Origin: Sphingomonadales bacterium
Lineage (GTDB): Bacteria; Pseudomonadota; Alphaproteobacteria; Sphingomonadales; JAKSBY01
Reading direction: 5' to 3'
Assembly: GCA_022360855.1 (NCBI GenBank)
Contig: JAKSBY010000565.1
Coordinates: forward strand, 1 to 34,829
DNA: 34,829 nt
Shown: piece after piece, positions 9,284 through 19,028 of the stretch
Layout of the letters: the number at the start of each line of letters is the position of its first letter
Numbering within the stretch: the first letter of the stretch is position 1
Position numbers and translations under genes: made by a program
Notes under the pieces: model-generated
What the model was told of the DNA's origin: nothing
The model's input: the letters and a program-made list of their open reading frames with translations, nothing else
The model's database searches: none

Positions 9284-10417
9284 TTATAGTGCGGACAACT
9301 GAATCCTGTCTCCCTCCAAGGTTTCCACTTTAAGGCCGAAACCGGCGCTGAGAGCGGAAAGCAAGGCATCGATGTCATCCGTCTTGTAATGTCCGCCGAT
9401 GCGCATCTTGGCAACCGAGTCATCCGTTATAATCAACTCTTTATCGGTATAGCGACCGATTTCCGCCAAGGCTTCCTCCAGCGTTTCACCAGAAAAAATC
9501 AAGGCACCGTCGCGCCAAGCCAGCTTGCGCTCTAGGATTTCGTCCGGAATCTGAGCCTCCAAAGTCCGGATAACCTCATCATAGCGCGCAGACTGACCGG
9601 CCGTAAGAAGCACGTGCTTGTCCGGAAGCTCTTTGTTGTCCGAAGTCTCGCCGCCGGGAATGAGAACCGGTGTATCGTCCAGCACTCTTACCGTTCGCGG
9701 TGTATACGAATCCGCAAGAACGCGAACGACCCCCTCGGTGACGGTCACGTCAACGAGCGCGCCGGTAATGCGCACATTGAAAACCGTACCGACCGCTTCT
9801 GCGGAGCCCGACCCTGCATAAACCACGAATGGGCGGCCGGGATCTTCGGCGACCTCGAAACCGGCCTCACCGGCAAACAGGGTAACGGAGCGCCGGGCGC
9901 CATCATAGTCTACCGACGCACGGCTGCCCGTATTCAGCGCAATCACCGAGCCGTCCTCCAAAATGTGACGGGCCTGCTCACCGGCCGCCGTCTCATACTC
10001 CGCCGGCAGCGGTGCATTCGGGGCAAAAAGGGCCGCCGCGACAACCGCCGATGCCAAGGCGGCGGCGGCACCGAACCAGGCCAGGCGCGCACGGGAGCCG
10101 ATTCCCGGCCGCGACGGACCACCCGGGAGCCCGTCGCCGCGGTACTTCTCTTCCTGGCGCCTTTCGGATTGAAAATCGGCAAGGGGAAAGATATCCGCCA
10201 GCCCCTCGAGGATGGCCATTGAATCCCAATCGCCTGCCATTTTCACAAGACACTCGCGGTGCCGGCGACTCCTGCTCACCCATTCCCGGAGCGCATCCAA
10301 TTCGTCGGCGGACAGCGCGCCGCGGTCCAGACGGACAATCCAGTTCGCCGCCTCCGCCGTTACTTTCATGTGGTCGGGAAATGCGATCAGTTCGCTCCCT
10401 GTCCTGGCGCTAGCCAT
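9284..10417 (-). CDS. FecR-type anti-sigma factor
   Basis: N-terminal DUF4880-like WIVRLDRGALSADELDALREWVSRSRRHRE; single TM segment; FecR domain YETAAGEQARHILEDGSVIALNTGSRASVDYDGARRSVTLFAGEAGFEVAEDPGRPFVVYAGSGSAEAVGTVFNVRI; C-terminal STN-like part. Confidence 0.95.
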   Translation of the reverse strand: MASARTGSELIAFPDHMKVTAEAANWIVRLDRGALSADELDALREWVSRSRRHRECLVKMAGDWDSMAILEGLADIFPLADFQSERRQEEKYRGDGLPGGPSRPGIGSRARLAWFGAAAALASAVVAAALFAPNAPLPAEYETAAGEQARHILEDGSVIALNTGSRASVDYDGARRSVTLFAGEAGFEVAEDPGRPFVVYAGSGSAEAVGTVFNVRITGALVDVTVTEGVVRVLADSYTPRTVRVLDDTPVLIPGGETSDNKELPDKHVLLTAGQSARYDEVIRTLEAQIPDEILERKLAWRDGALIFSGETLEEALAEIGRYTDKELIITDDSVAKMRIGGHYKTDDIDALLSALSAGFGLKVETLEGDRIQLSAL

Positions 10418-11090
10418 GGCTCAGCCCACCGTTCTTGGCTATTCTGCCAATCTCCTCCTCCAACGCAAAATCACCGAGCGGGGCCGCCTCCAATTCGTTC
10501 ATGTAGTCGCTACATTGGATAATGGCTTTCGTCAAATGCGCCTCAACGGTCTTCAGACTGATATTCATTTCATCTGCAATTTCCTTTTGCGATAGCCCGT
10601 ACACGCGTCGCAGAACGAAGGCGCGGCGGCGCCTTTCCGGTAATTTGCCCACGGCACGGCAGAAAACCGCGAATTTTTCGCGGTATTCGAGCTGTTGATC
10701 CATGGACGGCACTTGCGACACAAGTGTTTCGGAGAGCAGATCTCCCAGCGTATCCGTCAAGCGGTACTCGCTCTTTTCCAACTTCTTAAGAGCAAGGTTC
10801 TTGGCCGCTTTGTACAGATAGGCCTTGGGGAACCTGATCTCGCGTTTGTTTTGGGCCTCGATAGCCTTGACAAAGACCTCTTGGATAATGTCCTCGGCAT
10901 CATGTGGCGCCTTCTTCAGATAGCGCGCGACAAACCGCATGAGAGATTTGCGCATATCCGCGTAGACCAATCTCAGTTCGAAAAGATTGTTTTCAGCTTG
11001 TGAACTGCCGAATAGGGGATCTCTCTCGGTCTCTTCGTTTCCCAGCCCCCCTATTCCTGTGTTGACTTCCATAGTCATGCGCCATTTCAC
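10410..11090 (-). CDS. ECF RNA polymerase sigma factor, FecI-like
   Basis: Region 2 RFVARYLKKAPHDAEDIIQEVFVKA; region 4 LPERRRRAFVLRRVYGLSQKEIADEMNISLKTVEAHLTKAI; overlaps the fecR-like start by 8 bp. Start codon uncertain (11090, 11075 or 11069). Confidence 0.95.
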   Translation of the reverse strand: MKWRMTMEVNTGIGGLGNEETERDPLFGSSQAENNLFELRLVYADMRKSLMRFVARYLKKAPHDAEDIIQEVFVKAIEAQNKREIRFPKAYLYKAAKNLALKKLEKSEYRLTDTLGDLLSETLVSQVPSMDQQLEYREKFAVFCRAVGKLPERRRRAFVLRRVYGLSQKEIADEMNISLKTVEAHLTKAIIQCSDYMNELEAAPLGDFALEEEIGRIAKNGGLSHG

Positions 11091-11140
11091 CAGTTTTGGG
11101 GCCTACGGGTATTCAAATAAACAGCCTATAGACGATTAAT

Positions 11141-11160
11141 TACATATCATTAGAAATGTA
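11141..11160. promoter_or_regulatory. Candidate operator copy C: TACATATCATTAGAAATGTA
   Basis: 20-bp imperfect palindrome TACAT-N9-AATGTA, about 50 bp upstream of the sigma-factor start; same arm spacing as the sites at 11539 and 34566. Confidence 0.4.
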
Positions 11161-11170
11161 TATTCTAATG
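11148..11170. promoter_or_regulatory. Inverted repeat CATTAGAA-N7-TTCTAATG
   Basis: Perfect 8-bp arms with a 7-nt spacer in the sigma-factor upstream region; overlaps operator copy C. Confidence 0.5.
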
Positions 11171-11538
11171 GACTGCCAGTTGAATAGCAACGGCTTTTGT
11201 TTCAGCCAAGATGCTCGGGATCAGGCTGCTCCGCGCACTTCGAAACCGACAACGCCCAGTTTCGCAGCCATTATCCCATGCGCACGCCGGCGATATCCGT
11301 CATAGGCGGCGGCCGTGCCCTCGGCGCCATCATCGGCACACGAGTGCCAGCACCATGAAAGCAAAAAGCAAGACCGGCTGACATACGTGTTTCCCTGTTT
11401 ATCCCATTCGTCAGTCTCCACCCTTCGATTCCGACTTGGATTCACCGTTTTTTCCGCGATCCAGATCCACCTAACGGGCAAGAGCAGCGTTCGATGAGCG
11501 CAAGGTCTCTCTAACCGCGATCTCGCATTTAAAACATT

Positions 11539-11558
11539 TACATTAAAACTAAAATGTT
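11539..11558. promoter_or_regulatory. Candidate operator copy B: TACATTAAAACTAAAATGTT
   Basis: Palindromic, upstream of the TonB receptor at 11698; lies within a perfect 8-bp inverted repeat aaacattt/aaatgttt (11532-11539 and 11552-11559). Confidence 0.5.
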
Positions 11559-11697
11559 TCTACTATGCCTCACAACTTCTCCCTCGGGGAAAGCCGCCTG
11601 GATCGGCTCGCCGTGAGGGGCAAAAAATGGGTTTGCCGCATGCGCCGGCCCGTAGCGGGGGTTCTTGCGACGCCCGTTGGAATCTGAGGAGGAAACA

Positions 11698-14331
11698 ATG
11701 AAATCGAACAGGCAAGCGCTGCTTGTTGCAGCCGCAGCTCTCGGCGCGCTCGGGACAACGTCCGGCGGCATTGCGCAGAATGCGGAGGACCACGAGGAAG
11801 AGATGGAAATGATGGTCGTTGTGGGCAGCGCGATCCGCACACCGACCGCAGAATCCGATACAACGTCGCAGCCGGTGCAATATCTGACGCGTGAAAGTTT
11901 CGACCTGACGCCCGCCGACTCGATCGCCGATTTTCTGCAACAGCTTCCGGTCGCGACCGGTTTCGGCCGCACCTCCATCAACGACGAGTACAACGGCGGC
12001 CGCGCGTCGATCAACCTGCGCGGTCTCGGCCAGCAATACACCCTCGTCCTAGTCGACGGGCGCCGGCTTGGCGGCGAGAATGTTCCCGACATCGGTGCGA
12101 TCCCGCCCGGTGCGATCGAGGGTATCGAGGTGCTGAAGACCGGCGCATCGGCCATCTACGGCTCCGATGCCGTCTCCGGTGTGGTCAACATCCGCCTGCG
12201 CAAGAATTACGAAGGCATCGAGTTCCACTCGTCTTACGGCGGCGCCACCTTGGGCGGTGGCAAGACATTCCGTGTGGGGTCGGTTTTCGGTCTTCAGGAG
12301 GGGCCGTTCTCTTTCACCGGCAGCTTTGAATATCAGGACGATAAAGGCTTCCAGAAGTTCCAGCGCGAGCTCACCCGGAGCCGTGACCACACGCCCTTCG
12401 GTGGCCTGGACCGGCGCAGTGGCACCATGACAGAGCCGCACCAGATCTTCCTGGCCACTGGTGAGCGGTTGGTTATGGACACCTCGCGCTTTGGCCCGGG
12501 CGTCGTGGCCACAGGCCCGGCGGACTTTGTGCCGCGCACGCCGGACTTTGCCATGTCCGGACAGGAGCAATCCAAACAGCCGCCCCAGGAACGCTGGTCG
12601 GCCCATTGGGCTTCGGAATACGAGTTCATGGATGGCGCGGTCAGCCTTTATACGCGCGGCTATATCGACAACCGCCAGCGGAATCTCATCATCCACCCGC
12701 CGATGACGTTCGTGACCGTTTCCGCGGATAACCCGAACAACCCGTTCGGTGTGGACGCGGGCGTCTTTTATCTCTTCAGCCCGACCGTCGATGTTCAAGG
12801 CGTCGACTTTGGCGAGACACCCTTCGACGACCTGATGCGGATCGATTCGAATACGCTGAACCTGCAAGGCACGGCCGGATTGGAGGGAACCATCGCCGAA
12901 CGCTTCACCTGGGACCTCGGCTATACCTATTTCAGGGAACGCGCCAACATATTCCAGCGCAATGACATTGCCCTCTCCCCCGCTCGGGAAGCCGTGGACT
13001 CGGGCCTGTTCAATCCCTTCTGCATCTTCTGCAACGGTCAGGATGTCATCAATGCCGTCAGTGTCGACACATTTACCCAACGCATCAACAAGGTGCAGAC
13101 CATCGACTTCACGATCTCCGGCGATCTCTTCGATTGGGGCGGCGGCACCGTCCAGTTCGCGGCCGGCTACCAGCACCGCGAGGTCGACTTCGCCCTTCGG
13201 CCGGACGAAGCGGCGCAAACCTACAGCTTCTGGTGGAACGGCTCGGCGTTCGGTCCGGAAAGTGGCAGCCGAAACGTCGATGCGGGATTCATCGAGCTGC
13301 GCGCGCCGCTCTATGACAATCCGGATGCGGATTTCTTCGAAGGAGCAGAGATCAGCGGGGCCGTTCGCCACGAAAACTATAGCGATTTCGGCTCATCGAC
13401 CGTCTGGCAGACTTTCGGCAAGCTGACATTCGTGGACGAGCAGGTCATTTTCCGCGGCAGCTTCGCCAAGACCTTCCGGGCACCGAGCGTCGATGCCTTG
13501 ACGACGCCCGAGGTGACGGCCTTCCAGGGCGGTCTCGCCTTCTTCGATCCGGTCATCGACGGGATCGTCAGCGAGCTCAACATCACATCGGGCGGCAATC
13601 CGGATCTCGCTCCGGAGATCGGCAATACCTTCAACTTTGGCCTTATCGTGCGCCCGGAATCGGTGCCCAACCTGTTCTTCAGCATCGATTATTGGCGTAC
13701 GGACATCACCGATATCATCCGCACACCGAGCATTCAGGGCCTGTTCTTCGGCACCGAGACGGGGGGGTCGCTGAATCGCAATACGCAATCGGGCATTCCC
13801 GATGTCGATGTCCGTTTGGATAACGGGGGCAAGCTGGAAGCCGCCGGGATCGATTTCAGCGCCACCTACCATTACGAGGTTGGCCGGAACGACCTGTCCT
13901 TCTTCGCCAACGGCACCCGGCTCACCACATTCGAGGAAAGCGCCAATGCCGAGACCATCGTCCATCTGGGCGAGTTCAGCCAGTCCTTCAACGCGATTCC
14001 GAAATGGAAGGTAGTGACCGGTGTCACACTGGACCGCGGCCCGCTGGACGCTGCGTTGACGTTTAACTACACCGGCGGCGTGCGCGATGCCGTGGCCGAT
14101 ATCGAGCGCAAGACGGATTCTTACGAGACCATCGATATTCAAGTTGGCTACGACCTTGGCGCCTCGTTCGGCAACGGCATCCTGTCCGACACGCGCATCT
14201 ATGTCGGCGCCGACAATGTCCTGGGCCACAAACCGATCTTCATCGCCGAGTTCTCGGACGCCGCGCTGGAGACATCGCCGAATACACTTCTCGGACGGTT
14301 CATTTACGCCGGCATCAGGAAGAAGTTCTAG
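11698..14331 (+). CDS. TonB-dependent receptor (no STN domain)
   Basis: ATG 11698 preceded by aggagg; signal peptide MKSNRQALLVAAAALGALG; plug with SINLRGLGQQYTLVLVDGRRL and IEGIEVLKTGASAIYGSDAVSGVVNI; terminal IYAGIRKKF. Confidence 0.95.
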   Translation: MKSNRQALLVAAAALGALGTTSGGIAQNAEDHEEEMEMMVVVGSAIRTPTAESDTTSQPVQYLTRESFDLTPADSIADFLQQLPVATGFGRTSINDEYNGGRASINLRGLGQQYTLVLVDGRRLGGENVPDIGAIPPGAIEGIEVLKTGASAIYGSDAVSGVVNIRLRKNYEGIEFHSSYGGATLGGGKTFRVGSVFGLQEGPFSFTGSFEYQDDKGFQKFQRELTRSRDHTPFGGLDRRSGTMTEPHQIFLATGERLVMDTSRFGPGVVATGPADFVPRTPDFAMSGQEQSKQPPQERWSAHWASEYEFMDGAVSLYTRGYIDNRQRNLIIHPPMTFVTVSADNPNNPFGVDAGVFYLFSPTVDVQGVDFGETPFDDLMRIDSNTLNLQGTAGLEGTIAERFTWDLGYTYFRERANIFQRNDIALSPAREAVDSGLFNPFCIFCNGQDVINAVSVDTFTQRINKVQTIDFTISGDLFDWGGGTVQFAAGYQHREVDFALRPDEAAQTYSFWWNGSAFGPESGSRNVDAGFIELRAPLYDNPDADFFEGAEISGAVRHENYSDFGSSTVWQTFGKLTFVDEQVIFRGSFAKTFRAPSVDALTTPEVTAFQGGLAFFDPVIDGIVSELNITSGGNPDLAPEIGNTFNFGLIVRPESVPNLFFSIDYWRTDITDIIRTPSIQGLFFGTETGGSLNRNTQSGIPDVDVRLDNGGKLEAAGIDFSATYHYEVGRNDLSFFANGTRLTTFEESANAETIVHLGEFSQSFNAIPKWKVVTGVTLDRGPLDAALTFNYTGGVRDAVADIERKTDSYETIDIQVGYDLGASFGNGILSDTRIYVGADNVLGHKPIFIAEFSDAALETSPNTLLGRFIYAGIRKKF

Positions 14332-14369
14332 CGCATATATTAAAGCGGATAGATACTTGACCGCCCATA

Positions 14370-14417
14370 GGGCCCGTAGAACAGGATGACGGGAAATGCC
14401 TCCTGCGTTACGGGCCC
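14370..14417 (+). terminator. Stem-loop downstream of the TonB receptor
   Basis: Perfect 9-bp arms gggcccgta / tacgggccc with an inner cagga/tcctg stem, starting about 40 nt after the stop. No strong U-run. Confidence 0.45.
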
Positions 14418-14593
14418 ACCGGCAAGCCAAAAAAGCCGCCGGCCTGCTCAAATGTCGGACATTGCCTCCCTGTTAGACGCAAGCGGAAAAAAGGCAGGCG
14501 TTTTCTCTAAAAACCAGGAAAACCCGCCCGCAATGACTGCGATACGGGAAAAAATCCCTGCAACGTATTTGCTATCCTCGCACGGTCTGAAAA

Positions 14594-15580
14594 ATGCAAT
14601 CGTCGCTTGGCCCCATCGAAACCGTCACGCTTCATAACGTCCTCATGGCCCGAGAACGCATCCGCGGGATCGCATCGCGGACGCCGTTGAGGCCCTCCCT
14701 CGCCCTGGGACGCGACACCGGCCGCGCGGTTGGTCTGAAAATGGAGATCATGCAGGCGACGGGGGCGTTCAAGCTTCGCGGCGCGGCCAACTGCATCCTG
14801 GCGCTCGATCCCGAGCGACGCCGGAGCGGCATCGTGGCGGCGTCCTCGGGCAATCATGGTCGAGCGGTCGCCTATGTCGCGCAGAAACTCGGCATCCCAT
14901 CGACCATCTGCGTATCGGAGCTGGTCCCGCCGGCCAAGGTCGCGGCGGTCGCGAGTCTCGATGCGGAGGTTATCGTGACCGGACCGGACCAGGATGCGGC
15001 AATCGCCGCCGCCCGCGAAATCGCGACGACGCAGGGCCGGGCCTATATCTGCCCGTTTGACGACCCCCACGTCATCGCCGGACAGGGCACCATCGCGCTC
15101 GAAATCATGGAAGACTGGCCGGATGTGGAGACCGTCATCGTTCAGGTCAGCGGCGGCGGCTTGGCCGCCGGCGTCGCGATGGTTCTGAAAACCATCAATC
15201 CCGAGATTCGGGTGATCGGCGTGACCATGGAGCGAGGCGCGGCCATGTATCACAGCCTGCGGGCGGGCAAACCGGTGCATGTGGACGAAGTCGCTACGCT
15301 GGCCGATGGCCTTCAGGGCGGCGTGCTGGCTGAGAACCGCCATACCTTCGGTATGTGCCAGCGATATCTTGACGAGATCATGCTGGTATCCGAAGACCAG
15401 ATCGCCGACGCCATAACATATGCCTTCACAAAGGAGCGCCTGATCCTGGAAGGCGCCGGCGCCTGCGGCATCGCCCTGCTTAGAGACAAGCGCGCCGCCC
15501 AGCTCGGGCAGCATATCGTTGCCATCTGCACCGGCGACAATATCGATCCGGGCAAACTGCTCGAGATCGTGGGCGACTGA
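14594..15580 (+). CDS. PLP-dependent threonine/serine/hydroxyaspartate dehydratase family, EutB-like
   Basis: Fold-type II PLP motifs TGAFKLRGAANC, ASSGNHGRAVAYVA, VSGGGLAAG; EutB-like block GVTMERGAAMYHSLRAGKPVHVDEVATLADGLQGG...ENRHTF. Confidence 0.88.
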   Translation: MQSSLGPIETVTLHNVLMARERIRGIASRTPLRPSLALGRDTGRAVGLKMEIMQATGAFKLRGAANCILALDPERRRSGIVAASSGNHGRAVAYVAQKLGIPSTICVSELVPPAKVAAVASLDAEVIVTGPDQDAAIAAAREIATTQGRAYICPFDDPHVIAGQGTIALEIMEDWPDVETVIVQVSGGGLAAGVAMVLKTINPEIRVIGVTMERGAAMYHSLRAGKPVHVDEVATLADGLQGGVLAENRHTFGMCQRYLDEIMLVSEDQIADAITYAFTKERLILEGAGACGIALLRDKRAAQLGQHIVAICTGDNIDPGKLLEIVGD

Positions 15581-15590
15581 AATCCAAATC

Positions 15591-17195
15591 TCAATCTGCG
15601 GGGCCGGCGAAATCCGTCTGCGTCAGGGTGATTCGATCAGGCGCCCCATCAAGGGCCTCGCCGCGCAGGAACCGTTTTACGAGTGGACGAATGACATCGG
15701 GTTTTTCCCGGTAGAGATCACGGAGTACGCCATGGGTGCCGTTCTCGACGACTACAAGATGGCCGTTGGGGAAGTCGGGCATCATCTCAAGCGCGTTCAT
15801 CAGCGGTGTCGAGAGATCCCAGGTGCCATGGACGAAAAGCGCCGGAATGTCCGACGGGGCGGCCGCCGGGAGCGCCGCTCTGGCGTTTGGCGGCGCCCAT
15901 TCCTCGCACAGCGCAAAGTAGTGCGCGTTGATGTTGCCGAGAAGCGCCAATGCCGGATCCGACACGAGCGTCTTGCGTCGTTCGGCGGTTGGCTGGAGGC
16001 CGCAATCGATAGACGTAAACATGGCTTCCCGGTTGCCCGCCGGCGCCGGATTGTACGCGCCCTTGAATTGCGCCGTCCGCTCGGCCGCTTCGCGCAGATC
16101 GCCGTTCAGGAGCGGCAGCAGCGAAGCCGGCCAGTCCTGCGTTCCGACGCGCCCGACATGGCGGCGCCAGACGCGGCGCAACTCGTGGGCTCCAACAACC
16201 ACATCGACGGCCTCGCCGGTGTAGGGGTCCCGAACCCGCACGGTGGCCGGGTCGCGGCCCAGCTTGTCGATGAGCGCGCCGACGGCGGCCAGGAAGCCTC
16301 CTTCCGGAACGTGAGGCGCGAGGTCGACGTCCTGCTCGGCAACGGCGAGAATGGCGCGGACCGAGTTCAGGACGCCGGTCGGCATATCGAAGGTATGGGC
16401 AGTGCCCTCGATCCCGCGAAACAGCACCCGCTCGACAATCTCCCGATGCCGCCTAAGCGTGACAAATCCCCATTCCGATCCGAAACTGCCGCCGAACAGG
16501 CTGATCTTTCCGTAGCCCAGCGCGCGCCTGAGATCGTCGATATCGTCGGCAAGCTCCAATGCCGTGTAGCCGTCCGGGTCGCGCCCCTGATCGATCCAGG
16601 CCTGCTTGCAGGTACGGGCGAATTCTCTGTACGACGCCGCCAGTGTCTCGGCGGACAACAGCCGGTCCAAAGGCGCCAGCCGCTGATGATTGGGGCAATC
16701 CAATTTTGGAAGAGAATGGCCGGCACCGCGCTGGTCGATGATCACGACGTCAGCGACCGAGCGCAGATCCTCAAGCATCGCAAGTGTGACCGCCAGATCG
16801 CCCTCGGCCGGATGTCCGACACCCTCGGTCCCGGCCCGGAGCCCCGGAAACCAGGAGCCGCCCGGCCCGCCCGCCAGCATGAAGACCGGCGTACCCGGCA
16901 CCTCCGCCGTGCTGTCGAAGCGCATGAAATGAACCGCGACGAGCTTGCTGCCGGGCTTGTTCCGGTTTTCGGGCGCAAACAGGAACCCGCGATCCGCAAA
17001 CAGATGCCGACCATCGCCAAGATCCAAAACCTCCGGCGTGGAGAAAACGTCGCCCGCTTCCTGGGCAAATACCGGGCAGACCGACACCACGGCCGCGATC
17101 ATCGAAATCGCCATGCACAAACCCAGCGAAGGTAGCCCTGAGACAGTTCCCGACACAACTATCCTCCCTGTTCCGGCAAACCGTACTCGAGTCAT
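15591..17195 (-). CDS. Alpha/beta hydrolase, S33/TAP-like (proline iminopeptidase-like), exported
   Basis: AGGPGGSW oxyanion motif, VVIIDQRGAGHS, nucleophile elbow LFGGSFGSEWG, C-terminal PALFVHGTWDLSTP; N-terminal hydrophobic signal. Confidence 0.9.
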   Translation of the reverse strand: MTRVRFAGTGRIVVSGTVSGLPSLGLCMAISMIAAVVSVCPVFAQEAGDVFSTPEVLDLGDGRHLFADRGFLFAPENRNKPGSKLVAVHFMRFDSTAEVPGTPVFMLAGGPGGSWFPGLRAGTEGVGHPAEGDLAVTLAMLEDLRSVADVVIIDQRGAGHSLPKLDCPNHQRLAPLDRLLSAETLAASYREFARTCKQAWIDQGRDPDGYTALELADDIDDLRRALGYGKISLFGGSFGSEWGFVTLRRHREIVERVLFRGIEGTAHTFDMPTGVLNSVRAILAVAEQDVDLAPHVPEGGFLAAVGALIDKLGRDPATVRVRDPYTGEAVDVVVGAHELRRVWRRHVGRVGTQDWPASLLPLLNGDLREAAERTAQFKGAYNPAPAGNREAMFTSIDCGLQPTAERRKTLVSDPALALLGNINAHYFALCEEWAPPNARAALPAAAPSDIPALFVHGTWDLSTPLMNALEMMPDFPNGHLVVVENGTHGVLRDLYREKPDVIRPLVKRFLRGEALDGAPDRITLTQTDFAGPAD

Positions 17196-17533
17196 AGCCT
17201 GGCGGCATCGACGCAGGTCACCGAATTACCGCGCTTTCCAGAAAATCTGTCAGGATCTCGTTGTGAATTCGGTGATTTCATCGTCTCAATCCCTCCTGTG
17301 CGACAGATGGTTACGGCCGCCCTCTAATTCCCCGGCTTCCATATCCGCGCACTCCCATTTTTCGGATGCGCGTAACCTGGATTGCTGATCGGCGAGTTTC
17401 TTCGCCAAGTGGCGGGCTGGTTTAGCGTTTGCGCAGACTCGGGTGCCCTTTCCGCTAAGCATCGGCATCGATTCGCACAGCACTCTGTATCAGCACGAGC
17501 TAGCTTGGCCTTGAGCATCAGGGCACGATACGG

Positions 17534-18994
17534 ATGACCGCGCGACAAAAAAACACCGATTCCGGCCACGAGCTGACGACGGACGAAGCTTTCGAAATCG
17601 GCATGCTGGACGCTCATGACCAGGCGGCGCTGCAAGAGAGAAGGGAATTGGCTCCCGGCGGACTCGTCGAAGCCGCCATTCTCAGGATCGAGCAGATCGA
17701 TCCGCAGCTCAACGTCATCACCTTTACCGACTTCGACAAGGCACGCAGGCGAGCCCGGCGCGCCACCGGCGACATGGCCGGCGTTCCGTGGCTGCTTAAG
17801 GACGGCCTCGATTATCCCGGTATGCCCTGCCGCGCCGGTTCCCGATCGAGGATATCGGCGCCGCCGGGCACGTGCTCGTTTCCGTATACCGACCGGCTCG
17901 ACTCCCAGGGATTGGTTGCCCTCGGCAAGGCCAATGCGCCGGAGTTCGGACTGCTGCCGACCACCGAGCCCGTGCTCTACGGGCCGACACGCAATCCCTG
18001 GGCGCGCGACCGCTCGCCGGGCGGCTCAAGCGGCGGCGCGGCGGCCGCCGTCGCCTCCGGCATGGTCCCGCTTGCCCACGCGGCCGATGGCGGCGGCTCG
18101 ATCCGCATCCCCGCCTCCTGTTGCGGCGTCATCGGGTTGAAGCCGGGCAGGGGCAGCAATCTGCGCGCGCGCGCACCGCATCTTATCGAAGATCTGATCG
18201 CCTGCGACGTGCTGCTGTCGCGCTCGGCACGCGATGTCGCCTGGGCGTTACACGCCGCATCGCCCGGGGGCGACGTGCCGGCGGAACGGCCGGCTTCCGG
18301 CAATCGCCGCCGCGTGGCGCTCTGCATGGACAATTTGTGGGGCGATGCGCCGGAACCGCAGGTCTGCGACGTGATCGCCCAAACGGCGGAGCTATGCGCG
18401 TCTCTTGGCCACGATGTGGAAGAGCGTTCCCTGCCCGTTGACGGCCCGGCCGTGCTGAAGAGCTTTCAGACCCTATGGGGATATCTCGCCCGCGACGTGG
18501 TAGCGCTTTGTTCGGCCGCCGAAAACACTGACCTGCTGGAGCCCTGGACGCGTGACCTCGCTGCATGGAGCGATCGTCTCGGCGTTCTCGACATGGAAAG
18601 CCTGCTCCTCGAAACCGCGCGCGCCACGGCCGCGCTCGACGCGTTCTTTGCGGACTACGATCTCATCCTGTCCCCGGTTCTGCGCCGGCCCGCGCTGGAG
18701 ATCGGCGCGCTGTCGCCGACCCGCGCCTTCGACCATATCATGACGCTGATGTATGATTACGTCTCCTACACGCCGTTGCACAATCTGACCGGCTTTCCCG
18801 CAATCTCACTGCCGGTGTTTTCCGGGGCCGATGGCGTACCCATCGGCAGCATGTTCGCAGCCGCGCGCGGACGCGAGGACCAGCTCCTCGGGCTTGCCGG
18901 CGAACTCGAGGCAGCGACGTCCTGGACCGACCGCTGGCCACCCATATCTGTCGGGGCGCTGGGCGGGAAGAAAAATCAAGTCGATGGCGACTAG
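17534..18994 (+). CDS. Amidase (amidase signature family)
   Basis: Catalytic Lys in WLLKDGL; signature SPGGSSGGAAAAVASGMVPLAHAADGGGSIRIPASCCGVIGLKPGRG. Confidence 0.95.
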   Translation: MTARQKNTDSGHELTTDEAFEIGMLDAHDQAALQERRELAPGGLVEAAILRIEQIDPQLNVITFTDFDKARRRARRATGDMAGVPWLLKDGLDYPGMPCRAGSRSRISAPPGTCSFPYTDRLDSQGLVALGKANAPEFGLLPTTEPVLYGPTRNPWARDRSPGGSSGGAAAAVASGMVPLAHAADGGGSIRIPASCCGVIGLKPGRGSNLRARAPHLIEDLIACDVLLSRSARDVAWALHAASPGGDVPAERPASGNRRRVALCMDNLWGDAPEPQVCDVIAQTAELCASLGHDVEERSLPVDGPAVLKSFQTLWGYLARDVVALCSAAENTDLLEPWTRDLAAWSDRLGVLDMESLLLETARATAALDAFFADYDLILSPVLRRPALEIGALSPTRAFDHIMTLMYDYVSYTPLHNLTGFPAISLPVFSGADGVPIGSMFAAARGREDQLLGLAGELEAATSWTDRWPPISVGALGGKKNQVDGD

Positions 18995-19028
18995 TACTGC
19001 CGTACACTATTCTGAGATAGTGCCGACG

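Noticed and set aside
11221-11481. 86-aa minus-strand and overlapping 60-aa plus-strand ORFs in the sigma/receptor intergenic region
   Set aside because: No family features, signal peptide or convincing ribosome-binding site; likely chance ORFs.
12049-13371. 440-aa minus-strand ORF
   Set aside because: Antisense shadow of the TonB receptor 11698-14331.
15519-17135. 538-aa plus-strand ORF
   Set aside because: Overlaps the well-supported S33-type hydrolase on the other strand; translation shows no family motifs.
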